From: an uncultured Clostridia bacterium
GTDB lineage: Bacteria > Bacillota > Clostridia > Christensenellales > UBA1242
DNA: 44,619 nucleotides
Assembly (NCBI GenBank): GCA_934772445.1
Contig: CAKVMJ010000009.1
Location: forward strand, 1-44,619
Direction of reading: 5' to 3'
The notes under the pieces were generated by a model, which was not told the DNA's origin, ran no database searches, and worked only from the letters and a program-made list of their open reading frames with translations. The first letter of the stretch is position 1. Each line of letters opens with the position of its first letter. Of the stretch, positions 16,201 to 25,753 are shown piece by piece. Position numbers and translations under genes: made by a program.

Positions 16201-19200
16201 ATATAATCTATATCTGCATACGCCTTTCCATCAGCATCAAATAAACCTGTTGAGCCATTTGCAACATAAATCAATGTTTGGCTACTAGCTGTACGAACAA
16301 ATAAGTTATTTCCTTTAGCAAAATATTTTATAGTATCGTTATATGGTGAATTAATAGTGGTTAATTTATTACAACCATAGAACAAATAATTTTCTGTTGC
16401 ACCAGTAATAATCTCTAAATTAGCACCAAGAGTTATTGTTTCTAGGTTTGGACAATTATAGAATGTTCTCCAATATAATGTGGTTAAGCCATTACCAAGA
16501 ATCGCTTCTCTAATTCCAGAACTAGCAAATGCACTTTGTTCTATGCTTGTTAAATTCTCCCCATTCAATCCTGTTACATTAACCAAACTTGAACAATTTT
16601 CAAATGCAGATGCACCTATTGTTTGAATATTTTCAGGCAAACTAATTGATGTGATACCTGTATTCATAAACGATTTTTTACCAACTAATGTTAACTCTGA
16701 ATCAGATGGAATAGTAACGCTTACAAGATTATTACAATTAGAGAATACTCCAGTTCCAAACAAAGATGTATCACCAGCGAAACCAATAATTTGCAATGTT
16801 GATGGTAATGTAACAGATGTTATGCCCGTTCCAGAGAATGCACCATCACAAATTTTAGTTAAACCCTCACCCATCAAAGCTGAAATATCAGTTAATTTAG
16901 AACAATTTTTAAATGCATCATTTGATATAGTGGTTAACGCTGGAGCTTTACCCAATAATGAAATGGTTGTTAAATTTGTAGAGCCAGCAAAACCACAGAT
17001 TGCTTTTAGTGTGCTTGGTATAACTATTTCAGTTAGTGAAGGAGTTAATCCTAAAGGTTTTATACCAAGTATTTTTTCAACGCCCTCTTTATAGGTAACT
17101 TTATTAATAGCACCAAATCCACCAATTTCATTTTCAGCAAAACCTTTTGAAACCATTAATTCTTCAATTGTTTCATTTAAATGACCACCAAACAATGTTG
17201 AATATTTGATATTTCCCAATGTTTGTTCTTCGCCATTTATATCTATTACTTTATCTATAGAGTCAACAAATTCATAAGATGCTCTATTATCCTCTCTAAA
17301 GTCTATCAATTCAAAATAAGTTTCATTTGTTGTACTATCTATTCGTTTAAAGTAAACACCATCATAATTCTCAGCAATTACGATATTTGAACTATCAGTT
17401 GTGTAGTTTACAACAGATTCATAGAATGAATTTACTGCACCACTTACATCTTTTTGCATATTTGTTTGAGTTGTATTATATAGTTCTTTTAATTTAATCT
17501 TACCATGAGTACCTTGGAATGCATCTGCTGAAATACTACCAATTACTAAATCTGAAGAATTATTCTTACCTATAAAATTCAAACTATACAATGAACTTCC
17601 GTATGGAGTTAAAGAGGAAGTTATAGATAATGTACCTGTTCCTTTAAACGTAAGTTGTTTTAAAGATTTTGTATAGATTTTATTTGAACCAAATGTTACT
17701 TTTGCATTTTCATTATTTTTGCTATCAAAATCAAGCCTATATGTTAAGTATTGTAAGTTTTTAAATTGATTATCGCCATAACTATATGAAGATTTTCCAA
17801 ATGCATAACCTGTTTTTGATGCAATTTCAGCTTTATAAAGTTTTGTTGCATCATCAAGCAATCCATTGAAATCGGAATTATTCTTTGTACCAATATTTAC
17901 TTCTAATATATTCTTACAATTTTTAAGAGCATTTGTTGCAATAGTTGTTGTACAACCTAATGTAACATTTTCAAGTGCGCTACTTTTTTCATCTGAAACT
18001 GCAAACGCATAATTACCAATACTACCAACGCAAGAAATATTTACCTCTTTTAGATTTGTATAGTTATAGAACAATCTATCTGGAATACTCTCATTTATAC
18101 TAAACTTAATACTAGTTAAAGCATCACAACCTTCAAATGCACTCACACCCAAAGTGTTTGCAGTACCAGTTAAGTTTACAGTTTTTAGAGATTTTAAATT
18201 AATAAATGCAAACGGAGAAATATTTTTAGGTGCTTCCGCCTTAACATTCTCTACTACTCTATTTCCGTAATATAAGTTATTACTATAATAAACTGGATTT
18301 GCTGATGCATCAACATTTGTTGCATCATAATAGAATGAACTATTTAGCCAACAAGATATAAAATTATCATAACCTACAGAATCATCACTTACTTCAATCT
18401 TTGTTAATTCAATATTACCACAATTTTTGAATGCAAATTTTTTAAACATTTTACTTTGAGAATATGAACTAAAGCAAACTTCTTTTAAATTTGCACAATT
18501 TGCAAATGTATATTCTTCTATTATCGTTACCCTATTTGGAATAACAGCTTTTGTAACCGAAGAATTTTCAAATGCGTGAGCACCTATTTCATTACAAGAT
18601 GAAGAAATTTCAAGCGATTCAATATCCGTACCGGCAAACGCATAATCACCTATGATTTCATAATCTGCTGGATAACTAAGTGTTACGCCCTTTAATCCTT
18701 TAAACATATTATTAGGGATATGTTTTCTACTACCAGTAGTTTCACTCCAACTACCAATTGTTACAGTTTTTAAACTCTCTGGAATTGAATATTCATAAGT
18801 ATTAAAATCAAAAACAAATAGATTTGGAATAGTATTATATGCTTTATTTAAGGTTAGACTTTCTAGTTTTTCACAACCGCTAAATACACCATCTAAAATA
18901 TATTCGCAATTTTTAGAAATACTTATACTTACCAAATTCTTAGCATTTTTGAATGCATTTTTCTCAATACTAAAGACAGTATCTGGAACTACAAATGTGT
19001 TAATATCTGTATTTTCGAATGAACTTTCACCTATTACCTCAAAGTCGTTAGGATAAGATAATGTTGTTGCTTTGCAATCCTTAAACATATTATCTGGGAT
19101 AACTTTTCTATTATCACTATTTGTTTTCCAAGCGCCAATGCTTATTTTTGATAGTTTTGATGAGATTGTTCCACCAAACATATCAGTTATACTTTGTTCG

Positions 19201-22200
19201 CCATAAGGAACGCTTAATTCAGTTAGATTATCGCAACCTTTAATAAAATCTCCACTAAATGTGCAACCATCAGGTAATGATAATTTTGTTAAACATTTCA
19301 TTCCTTTAAATATATTTTTACCAATACTTATTGCATCTGTTAATTCTACAATACTTGGGAATGAAGCGTTATCTTTTAAGTTTACATTTTGAGTTTTTTC
19401 AAATAATGAGAAACTGAAATTATTATTAATGTATTCATTAAAATCAAAGCCTAAGTTTACAATTGTGTTTTTACCTATATTTGATGAACAACTCTTATAT
19501 GAAGTTGAAATTGCTTGAATAGTTGAAGGCAATGTTAAGCTTGTAAGAACTTTATTACCAAGTCCTTGTATTTGAGTTATACCCTCTGCAATTGTTACAG
19601 AACTAGGATTAGTATAAGATAAATTATTTAATGCCGTTGCTGTGGCAAATCTAACATCTAGTTCACTGATATTTAAACTATTTCCATAAACTAACTCTGA
19701 ATCTAAGTTATTAACAAAATCTGCTGTTGCAACTAATGTATTTATATTGTTCATTCCACTAAATAATTGTGTTGAACTACCGCTTGAAGATTTAGTTCTA
19801 ACTGCTTTTGGAATAGACAATGTGTTAAGCTTATTACAATTTTTAAATACTATATTATGTAATGTTACTTCGCCATCACAAACCACACTTTCAAGATTTG
19901 AACATTCTAAGAAAGTATTATTCAAAGTACCAAGATCACCCTTTAATTCAACAGTTCTTAATGCTACGCAATTTTCAAATGTACTATTTAAATTTGGCTT
20001 ATTTGTATTAGAATTTTCTATAGTTACAGAAAGTAGGTTTTCACAATTAGCAAACGCACCTTCTGCGATTGTTTTAGCATTTCTAATTACAACAGATTTA
20101 ATTGAACTAATATTTGCAAAAGCTAATCCAATATTATCAACATTTTCAATTGTAATGTTTTCAGCAAGAGTATTCCCTATATACAATTGAGATATTCCAC
20201 CAGTATGGAAATTTACACTCGCCCAATCAGAAATTGTACCATCAAAATATACTTTCCAATTTGCATTTGATTTACCATAAATATCTGCAACGCCCTTTGG
20301 AAGATGAATTTCGATATTATCATTTAAAGAGCTAAAAGATAAAGATGTTGATGCATTTTTAATTACCAATTTTTCAGTTGGATTTACATTAAGCGATGAA
20401 TCATAATCTCCAATTGTAATACCCTTTACAATAGTATTATTAAACGCATTTGGAGAGCAACTAGTTATTGCAGATAAATCAATAAACTCAATTGGCTTTA
20501 ATCCAGCAAACGCCTCTGCACCAATAGTTTTTATACAACCATCGTAACCAGATTCAATTTGTAATTCAGTACAACCCTTAAAGGAATAACTGCCAATTGA
20601 TTTAACCGCACCAAGGCAGAAATATTTTAAACTACCACAATTATTAAATGAACCATTTGCTAGCGTGGTTAAATTCAAAGTTTTGCCAAGTTCTTCAATA
20701 CTAGAACCTGCGAATGCATAACTACCTATAATTTCAACATTATCTAAGTTAATTTTCTTTATAGTTTTTGAATTATTAAACGCATTTTCGCCAATAGTGG
20801 TTATACCCTTTTCTAATACAACCTCTTCAAATGAACCTTCTAAAGCATTATAATTTACTGAATTGATTGTTTTACCAATTAAAGTGGTATTACTACCATC
20901 GTATAAAACATTTAATTTTCTAACAAAAGTTGTAATATTTTTAACCAAACCAACAGGAATAGACAATTCTTCCAAACTATCCGCTAAAGCATTTTCGCTA
21001 AAATCGGATAAGTTCTTATTACAAACAACTTTTGTTAGACCATTTATTTTTAACGAACTATCAGAAATATAACTTACACTCTCCGGAACTACAAGTTCAC
21101 CTGTAACCTTTTCATAAGTATCGTTATTCTTTACCCAAAGATTGAATGTTCCATTTTTAGATAATGAATTATCTTCATTTGAACTAAATCTCACTTTATT
21201 AAACCATAATTCCAAATTATCTATATAAAGGTCACTTGTTTGAAAAGCGTTATTAATATAGCAATCATAATCACTTTCAATTTCTATATAAACTTTTGAA
21301 ACACTACCAAACGCATCAGAATTTCCACCATTAAAATATAAGTTCTCACAAATAAAATTACTTGTTTCCCTTAAATTATTAATTGCACCGTATTGATTAG
21401 AAGTAATATTCTTTATTGTTGTAACATTTGCACAACTATCGAATGTTGTTGAACTTAAGTTTGTGTTAAAACTTGGTATATTCAAAGTTTTTAAGCTTGT
21501 AATATTAGCAAACGCACTTTCACCAACTGTTAAATTACCTGTTCCAAAGTCTATGCTTTCTAAACCAGTACAACCATAAAATGCATAATTATTTAGCTTT
21601 GAAATTGAACTATCAATAATTAGATTCTTTATTGGTTCAAAATTTCCAGAAGTTGCATTTTTAACATTTAATGCAATTCCTATTGATAGCGGATTGCTCT
21701 CAGCTGAAACAAATTGACACTTAAACCAATCGCTAATATTATTTACTTGCACACTTCTTAGATTTGGGAAAAGAGTTGAAACACTGCTATTAAATTTAAC
21801 AACTGCATTTGATGGAATAATCAAATCTGTAACTTGGTTTCTATATTCTTGATAACCATCATATTCTTCAAACACATAGCCATTAGAATAACTATAAGAA
21901 CCTAACAAATAATCACCGCAAGAATTACAACGACCAAAATTATTCGAATTAATACTTAATACAACACTATGATTTGTTTGAGGAATTTCTTGCCTTGTTC
22001 CCTTTTCCTCAAGATCGCAATATGGGCAAACATCTGCCTTATAACCCACATTATGACAAGTTGCATTTTCAATAATCTTTTCTTCAAAATGGTGTGCAAT
22101 TCCGCCATCAAATCTAACTTTTGATAAAGAATTTATTCTACTTGAACCATTAACAGATAATGTAACATCATAAGAATTAACACCTTCTACAGTATCATAA

Positions 22201-23885
22201 ACGCTAGTTTTATTTAATTCTAATTGAGTGTTTTCAATATCAAGATACATATAATCCGATTCAAAATCATAATGATTATATTCATCATTTATAAAATGTC
22301 TATGATAAAGTTCGCCTGTACTATCTGATACAATAACTTCAATTGCTTCATTTACCCAATCAGCATTTATTAAATATGTTTTACCATTATACTTATATGT
22401 ATATGTTGAGCTTACTTGCATTGCTTGAGCTAGTTCAACTTCACCATCAGAACATATAACACTTCCAACACATAAATAATCCTTAATTACAGTTAATTGT
22501 TGTTTTAAAGCATTAAACTCCGCTTTAGTACCTCTAAATTCAACGCTATTAAATGTGTAGTTAGCATTTTCATCTTCGTAGGTAACCATTTCAATTGTTT
22601 TTGGCAAACTTAGTTTTGAGTAAGAGCCAAATTGAGGTTCTCCCTTTTCACTTGAATTACTACTAAATATAATTTGTTTTACAGGATAACCATCAACAGT
22701 TTCTGGGATAAAAATCTCGCCATAACCATACTTAAAGTATCCATAAACCACTACATAATCATTAACCATTTCATAATTAAAGGCTTGATAAAATTCAACT
22801 TTCTTTTGATCTTCAACTGTGTGAGCTTTAAAATTGATTTTTATATTACAATCGCTTAAATATAGTTCATCTTGCAAACCTTGTTTTTTATAGGAATAAT
22901 CAGGATAATCATACAAGCCAAATTTATTATATAATCCTTCCTCTTCAAATTCAATTTGAGAATATGGCAAATTATATGTGATTTGTCCACCCGCATACAC
23001 AGATAGATTTTTAAGAGTTTTTGGTATTGTTATTTTAACATCATTATCTCCACCAGAGAATTTAAATGATTCCACGCCTTCTTGTAAAGAAATAGAATCA
23101 ATATTCTCAGCAAAAATACTAGCGTTACCGTTTGATATGATAAGATTTTTAATATGTACATCTCTTAAATCTAAAGAACTATCTGCAGATAAATTCTTTA
23201 GTGTAAGATTTTCAATATTTGAAATACATCTGCATAAGTCATCTAAAATATTACCAACTTCACCAGCTTCTTTGCCTTTAAAATCAATAGAAATATTCTT
23301 CAAGTTGGTTTTTGAAGATTGATTATCATTAAAGCGTGTAAATACTCTATTAGATATATTTTCTAATTTTAAATCCAAGTTCTCATTTTCTAAAATTTTA
23401 GGAGTGGCATAAATAGTGATACCATTATAAATCAAGAAGCCATTTTGCATAGAAAAGGCGATGTTGCCTTCCTCAACAACAATTTCTTGTATTAAATCAC
23501 TACTTTCAAGCAAACCAAACTGTTCAATCAAAAATTCGTTTGTGCAAGGGATACCATTATTATCCACAATTTTTTGGATATTCTTAGGGATTGTAAGTTT
23601 TCTAATGTTGCTATATGATTGCAAATTTGAACTTATAGCATAAACATTTGAATCTGTTGGCAATTTAACATCATCGCAATTATAATTACCAACACTTTGA
23701 TTTTTTATATATTGAACTATGCCATTCTCAACATCAAATGTTGCACCCATTTCTTGATGCTGACCAGAGCCTCCACTACCACCACCTGAAGGACTAGCAC
23801 TCTCACCACAACCAACTAAACCTACAGTTGGAACAGCGGTCATAGTTAAAGCAAGTAATAATTTTAATAAATTTTTACCTTTCAT
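13248..23885 (-). CDS. Giant BspA-type leucine-rich-repeat lipoprotein (3545 aa)
   Basis: A single uninterrupted reading frame for a predicted surface lipoprotein. N-terminus: signal peptide MKGKNLLKLLLALTMTAVP, lipobox LVGC with lipidated C26, then a Gly/Ser-rich linker (about 30-45). The rest is dominated by LRR_5/BspA-like repeats of about 22-24 residues (pattern: IGxxAFxxCxxLxxIxLPxxLxxI), for example repeated IGENAF, IGDYAF and FENCSxL. Repeats are broken several times by the BspA spacer type (ISDW..., then SNPLYYGGTLY-like). A CxxC-CxxC insert lies at about residues 607-660. There is no LPXTG, no transmembrane tail; the chain ends in Cys. Start at 23885 has GGAG 6 bases upstream; an earlier GTG is rejected. 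BspA proteins are known in gut and oral bacteria to bind host proteins or other cells; adhesion here is inference. Confidence 0.9.
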   Translation of the reverse strand: MKGKNLLKLLLALTMTAVPTVGLVGCGESASPSGGGSGGSGQHQEMGATFDVENGIVQYIKNQSVGNYNCDDVKLPTDSNVYAISSNLQSYSNIRKLTIPKNIQKIVDNNGIPCTNEFLIEQFGLLESSDLIQEIVVEEGNIAFSMQNGFLIYNGITIYATPKILENENLDLKLENISNRVFTRFNDNQSSKTNLKNISIDFKGKEAGEVGNILDDLCRCISNIENLTLKNLSADSSLDLRDVHIKNLIISNGNASIFAENIDSISLQEGVESFKFSGGDNDVKITIPKTLKNLSVYAGGQITYNLPYSQIEFEEEGLYNKFGLYDYPDYSYKKQGLQDELYLSDCNIKINFKAHTVEDQKKVEFYQAFNYEMVNDYVVVYGYFKYGYGEIFIPETVDGYPVKQIIFSSNSSEKGEPQFGSYSKLSLPKTIEMVTYEDENANYTFNSVEFRGTKAEFNALKQQLTVIKDYLCVGSVICSDGEVELAQAMQVSSTYTYKYNGKTYLINADWVNEAIEVIVSDSTGELYHRHFINDEYNHYDFESDYMYLDIENTQLELNKTSVYDTVEGVNSYDVTLSVNGSSRINSLSKVRFDGGIAHHFEEKIIENATCHNVGYKADVCPYCDLEEKGTRQEIPQTNHSVVLSINSNNFGRCNSCGDYLLGSYSYSNGYVFEEYDGYQEYRNQVTDLIIPSNAVVKFNSSVSTLFPNLRSVQVNNISDWFKCQFVSAESNPLSIGIALNVKNATSGNFEPIKNLIIDSSISKLNNYAFYGCTGLESIDFGTGNLTVGESAFANITSLKTLNIPSFNTNLSSTTFDSCANVTTIKNITSNQYGAINNLRETSNFICENLYFNGGNSDAFGSVSKVYIEIESDYDCYINNAFQTSDLYIDNLELWFNKVRFSSNEDNSLSKNGTFNLWVKNNDTYEKVTGELVVPESVSYISDSSLKINGLTKVVCNKNLSDFSENALADSLEELSIPVGLVKNITTFVRKLNVLYDGSNTTLIGKTINSVNYNALEGSFEEVVLEKGITTIGENAFNNSKTIKKINLDNVEIIGSYAFAGSSIEELGKTLNLTTLANGSFNNCGSLKYFCLGAVKSIGSYSFKGCTELQIESGYDGCIKTIGAEAFAGLKPIEFIDLSAITSCSPNAFNNTIVKGITIGDYDSSLNVNPTEKLVIKNASTSLSFSSLNDNIEIHLPKGVADIYGKSNANWKVYFDGTISDWASVNFHTGGISQLYIGNTLAENITIENVDNIGLAFANISSIKSVVIRNAKTIAEGAFANCENLLSVTIENSNTNKPNLNSTFENCVALRTVELKGDLGTLNNTFLECSNLESVVCDGEVTLHNIVFKNCNKLNTLSIPKAVRTKSSSGSSTQLFSGMNNINTLVATADFVNNLDSELVYGNSLNISELDVRFATATALNNLSYTNPSSVTIAEGITQIQGLGNKVLTSLTLPSTIQAISTSYKSCSSNIGKNTIVNLGFDFNEYINNNFSFSLFEKTQNVNLKDNASFPSIVELTDAISIGKNIFKGMKCLTKLSLPDGCTFSGDFIKGCDNLTELSVPYGEQSITDMFGGTISSKLSKISIGAWKTNSDNRKVIPDNMFKDCKATTLSYPNDFEVIGESSFENTDINTFVVPDTVFSIEKNAFKNAKNLVSISISKNCEYILDGVFSGCEKLESLTLNKAYNTIPNLFVFDFNTYEYSIPESLKTVTIGSWSETTGSRKHIPNNMFKGLKGVTLSYPADYEIIGDYAFAGTDIESLEISSSCNEIGAHAFENSSVTKAVIPNRVTIIEEYTFANCANLKEVCFSSYSQSKMFKKFAFKNCGNIELTKIEVSDDSVGYDNFISCWLNSSFYYDATNVDASANPVYYSNNLYYGNRVVENVKAEAPKNISPFAFINLKSLKTVNLTGTANTLGVSAFEGCDALTSIKFSINESIPDRLFYNYTNLKEVNISCVGSIGNYAFAVSDEKSSALENVTLGCTTTIATNALKNCKNILEVNIGTKNNSDFNGLLDDATKLYKAEIASKTGYAFGKSSYSYGDNQFKNLQYLTYRLDFDSKNNENAKVTFGSNKIYTKSLKQLTFKGTGTLSITSSLTPYGSSLYSLNFIGKNNSSDLVIGSISADAFQGTHGKIKLKELYNTTQTNMQKDVSGAVNSFYESVVNYTTDSSNIVIAENYDGVYFKRIDSTTNETYFELIDFREDNRASYEFVDSIDKVIDINGEEQTLGNIKYSTLFGGHLNETIEELMVSKGFAENEIGGFGAINKVTYKEGVEKILGIKPLGLTPSLTEIVIPSTLKAICGFAGSTNLTTISLLGKAPALTTISNDAFKNCSKLTDISALMGEGLTKICDGAFSGTGITSVTLPSTLQIIGFAGDTSLFGTGVFSNCNNLVSVTIPSDSELTLVGKKSFMNTGITSISLPENIQTIGASAFENCSSLVNVTGLNGENLTSIEQSAFASSGIREAILGNGLTTLYWRTFYNCPNLETITLGANLEIITGATENYLFYGCNKLTTINSPYNDTIKYFAKGNNLFVRTASSQTLIYVANGSTGLFDADGKAYADIDYIDEYAFTNYAGNTTEWELPISVKTIGASAFRNSKVTKLIFGGVRKIENYAFDSSSIHTIVSSKNSTETGINFNENLTILGDGAFMNCNSLTTVTLPSSITSISKNLFANSSLTSINMPNVITIGDNAFSHSKLQSVHLSNLLENIGASVFEGSELRSVTFDSDFKLNSIAQNMFKNTQYLASIKLPSSIIKIEEGAFENSILGSIDLTNITIKNLELGKSSLKGTRITNFDFAKVGEIGDSAFENSSLTTLESYKNNTTSSSIGARAFANTPIASEIYIPGSVTLIGENAFAVSDVSQIAKLTTPYIGKNAITNSSTTDYAGGLSYFFGEEITSLNTLEIIEYNNSYSNIILDLKSLENTTIINLKLFKRILKIVDTGEELYINKNKNIQNFYFNGTLEKWCEIDQTVDASLSQITENIYCNETLIEGDITVGDATSENGLSIKPGKFKDYNKITSITLAGKSVGVGTSAFENVNLVSINRDACETLMIGPSAFKNTKLTNISLTENDRLTGLEGIDGEHFANIQTLQSASLSIRNLVSKNATYAFKNCTNLKDVTIADSVNSAIVVITHIIPDGTFYNCSSITNITIPSNTTYIGVSAFENCSALKAVGISFSKVTYASDSSDNGKYLLIENNAFKNCTTLETLTFKNVYGYDITHNDTEHNLMGDFIVGRYNANGESTIDEYDVKIEKYHSLIGFKDFAFLNCTNLKKVYYVGTDSTITDYYEGNYKKLWADNIFQVNSKLENFGTYEWYNTIFSSNPLYYGGTLYVGTSVETATPVTEVSSATGDIKRTAWTGSSITKATIGTTQNDFYSFVNCKSLKEIIACNTSVFTFASKFIGCTSIDTITLDNAASNYGFSTGNWKAENGLVYNNEVNGVPKLWLVYGNSYNDSNLNLKDASGYDTGIKTINPFAFSASTVSDVTLTDCNLIKQNGLALSNITNLTIQSKVWNLIEKGKYGVSVEGNNVNNYLEILKDPSKGTTMSC

Positions 23886-23934
23886 TTTAAACTCCACAAA
23901 AAAGATTTACATATAAATTATGTACACTAATGAT

Positions 23935-23963
23935 AGTATATCATTTATTACTTATGTAGTCAA
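23935..23963 (-). promoter_or_regulatory. Strong promoter of the giant lipoprotein gene
   Basis: Minus strand: -35 TTGACT (23963-23958), 17-base spacer, -10 TATACT (23940-23935) with TGA extension. Leader about 43 bases. Confidence 0.75.
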
Positions 23964-23983
23964 ATTAATCAATGTATGTAACA

Positions 23984-24010
23984 CAAAAAAACGCTAGTAT
24001 AAACCAGCGT
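23984..24010 (-). terminator. Terminator after the 217-aa gene
   Basis: Minus-strand stem ACGCTGG (24010-24004) with CTAGCGT (23997-23991), 6-base loop, then seven T. It isolates the 217-aa gene from the giant gene. Confidence 0.85.
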
Positions 24011-24026
24011 CTTTATATTATAAAAC

Positions 24027-24680
24027 CTAGTTATTTGCAACTGGTTGTTGTGCTGGAAACAATGGTAAATCGAAGAAACCAGAACAAACATCTTGTGAAA
24101 ATTCTTGGCAAGGTGGAATATGTGCGTAACCATAAGATGGTACTAATAAATCCGCTTCAACAACAATTTTTAAAACAAGTGTTAGGCAGATATCCAATGT
24201 GAATGTGTTTTCTTCGCCAGCAGTACCATTAGAGCAAACTGCTCCACCAAATGCCTCAACTTGATAAGGTACGATTGATGGTTGTGGAACATATAAAACC
24301 ACATCATTACTAACTGGTATGTAAGCAACTCCACTACCAGCCACACCATTTGCATCGGTATAATTAACGGTAATTGGAACTTGTGCATTCGCTGAAACTC
24401 TTGCAAAACAAGGTTTATCATCAAACCTATCAACCACCACATCAGAAAGAGTTATACCGCTAGAATTTGCAGAACAACTAACAAAAGTTAATGGATAAGT
24501 TGGGTTTGCTGGTGTTAAATCTGATAGAGTAACAACCACACCACTTTGTTGAATTTGCTTCATACAGGCATCAAAAACTTTTCTAACTTGTATCACAGCT
24601 TTTTCACAAAGCCCATTTAATGGATTGCCTACCATTGGTCCTGGTAGATTTCCTTGCCTATTTCCTGAGAAAAATGACAT
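24027..24680 (-). CDS. Uncharacterised Cys-rich 217-aa protein
   Basis: Not assigned to a named family. The N-terminus is Gly/Pro/Asn-rich (NLPGPMVGNPLNGL), followed by CEKAVIQVRKVFDACMKQ (about 25-42), then mainly beta-type sequence with regular hydrophobic alternation and scattered cysteines (about eight in total). The tail is Pro/Gln-rich. No signal peptide or membrane segment. A GGAGG site lies 8 bases before the ATG. It has its own terminator. No clear sigma-A promoter is seen; a CATAGTTTA element, like the -10 of sporulation sigma-E/sigma-K promoters, lies about 50 bases before the ATG. A structural role, for example in a spore or cell surface layer, would fit, but this is inference from composition and promoter only. 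Confidence 0.75.
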   Translation of the reverse strand: MSFFSGNRQGNLPGPMVGNPLNGLCEKAVIQVRKVFDACMKQIQQSGVVVTLSDLTPANPTYPLTFVSCSANSSGITLSDVVVDRFDDKPCFARVSANAQVPITVNYTDANGVAGSGVAYIPVSNDVVLYVPQPSIVPYQVEAFGGAVCSNGTAGEENTFTLDICLTLVLKIVVEADLLVPSYGYAHIPPCQEFSQDVCSGFFDLPLFPAQQPVANN

Positions 24681-24798
24681 TATTTTTTACCTCCATTTTT
24701 AAATAGTAGATTTTAAAATCTTTAAACTATGTAAAATAATTTATTTTATCGGACAGCGAAAAATCTTAAATAGACAATTTGCAAGTTTTAAAATAAAA

Positions 24799-24861
24799 AT
24801 CCTTGCCTTTTCTTCCATATAATCCGATACACTTTATTATATGAAAAAACTGACAAGGAAT
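24799..24861 (-). terminator. Large terminator after the ABC exporter operon
   Basis: Minus strand: outer stem ATTCCTTG(T)C with G(G)CAAGGAT and an inner stem CATATAAT/ATTATATG with 12-base loop, followed by TTTTATTTT. The two stems stack into one long hairpin 28 bases after the permease stop. Confidence 0.75.
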
Positions 24862-24889
24862 GTGTTTAATTAAGTTTAAAAGTATTTAA

Positions 24890-25753
24890 TTATGCCGATT
24901 TTGCTTCAATATTTTCAGCCTTAACTGGTTTAACTTTTTTAGTTTTAACTGGTTTAACTTTATTTGAAAACATCGCCCAAACCATTAAACCTAACACTAT
25001 TACCATCATAACCACAATTGCAGATACCCACGCATACCAAGGATATGTGGTAACTCCTCCTGCCATTGCAACACTTTGGAATAGGAATGGAGTGAAATCC
25101 GAAATAGTTAATGAAACACCATCAATAACTTTCAATATAATATTTCCTAGAATTGCATTAATTAGAATAAATCCAGCAAACACTGCCACAATTGGAACCC
25201 ACATTTTCTTACTTATCGCATTTAAAGAGATTGTTACAATCACAATAAATTCAATAAAAATTAAACCACACAAATATGAGAAAAGTAGGTTTGAAATTGT
25301 CATACCCATAGGTTCACAATATGAAATTACAAAGATAAAATTAAGAATTACTCCCGCTAAATAACAAACCAACACAGATAAGCAACTAACTAATATTTTT
25401 GCTAAAATCAAGTTTCTTGGCTTCATTCCAGCATTTATAGGCAAAATCCATTGTTTATTTTTAATTTGTTTAGAAATAGCACTAGCAAATAAGATTACCA
25501 AAACCAAGAAGAAATATGATTGCATAAATGCTTGGAAAAAACCTATTCCAATTGCATACGATCTTTCAAACATAATTGCCATTTCCGAACCTACTTCGGT
25601 ACTTGTATCAACAACGCCCTTTATTAATTGCATAACAACAACATAAATCATTGCAAATAAAGCCATACCAATACTAAGAGCTAAAAGAGAATAAAATTTC
25701 TTACCTCTAACAGTTTCTAAATACTCTTTCTTTACACAAGCTTTAAATTCCAT
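24890..25753 (-). CDS. ABC transporter permease (ABC-2 type)
   Basis: A 287-aa integral membrane protein with about six transmembrane segments in ABC-2 style: the first after a short cytoplasmic start (MEFKACVKKEYLETVRGKKF, where the LETVRGKKF stretch before the helix is typical of ABC-2 permeases), a large extracytoplasmic loop with charged residues, then a block of five helices. The C-terminus is a Lys/Val-rich repeat (VKPVKTKKVKPVKAENIEAKS) with no clear role. The start codon overlaps the stop of the ATPase gene (TAATG), so the two form a coupled pair. The substrate is unknown; homologous systems export peptides, antibiotics or lipids. Confidence 0.85.
   Translation of the reverse strand: MEFKACVKKEYLETVRGKKFYSLLALSIGMALFAMIYVVVMQLIKGVVDTSTEVGSEMAIMFERSYAIGIGFFQAFMQSYFFLVLVILFASAISKQIKNKQWILPINAGMKPRNLILAKILVSCLSVLVCYLAGVILNFIFVISYCEPMGMTISNLLFSYLCGLIFIEFIVIVTISLNAISKKMWVPIVAVFAGFILINAILGNIILKVIDGVSLTISDFTPFLFQSVAMAGGVTTYPWYAWVSAIVVMMVIVLGLMVWAMFSNKVKPVKTKKVKPVKAENIEAKSA

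Noticed and set aside
16651..17094. 147-codon plus-strand frame inside the giant gene (and similar ones at 19747-20190 and 22978-23322)
   Set aside because: They are antisense shadows of a repetitive minus-strand gene, without ribosome binding sites; their long open length comes from the low-complexity repeats.
13248..23885. Repeats in this stretch as a possible CRISPR array or satellite
   Set aside because: The repetition is at protein level (LRR pattern), with no constant DNA repeat or equal spacers, and one reading frame covers it all.
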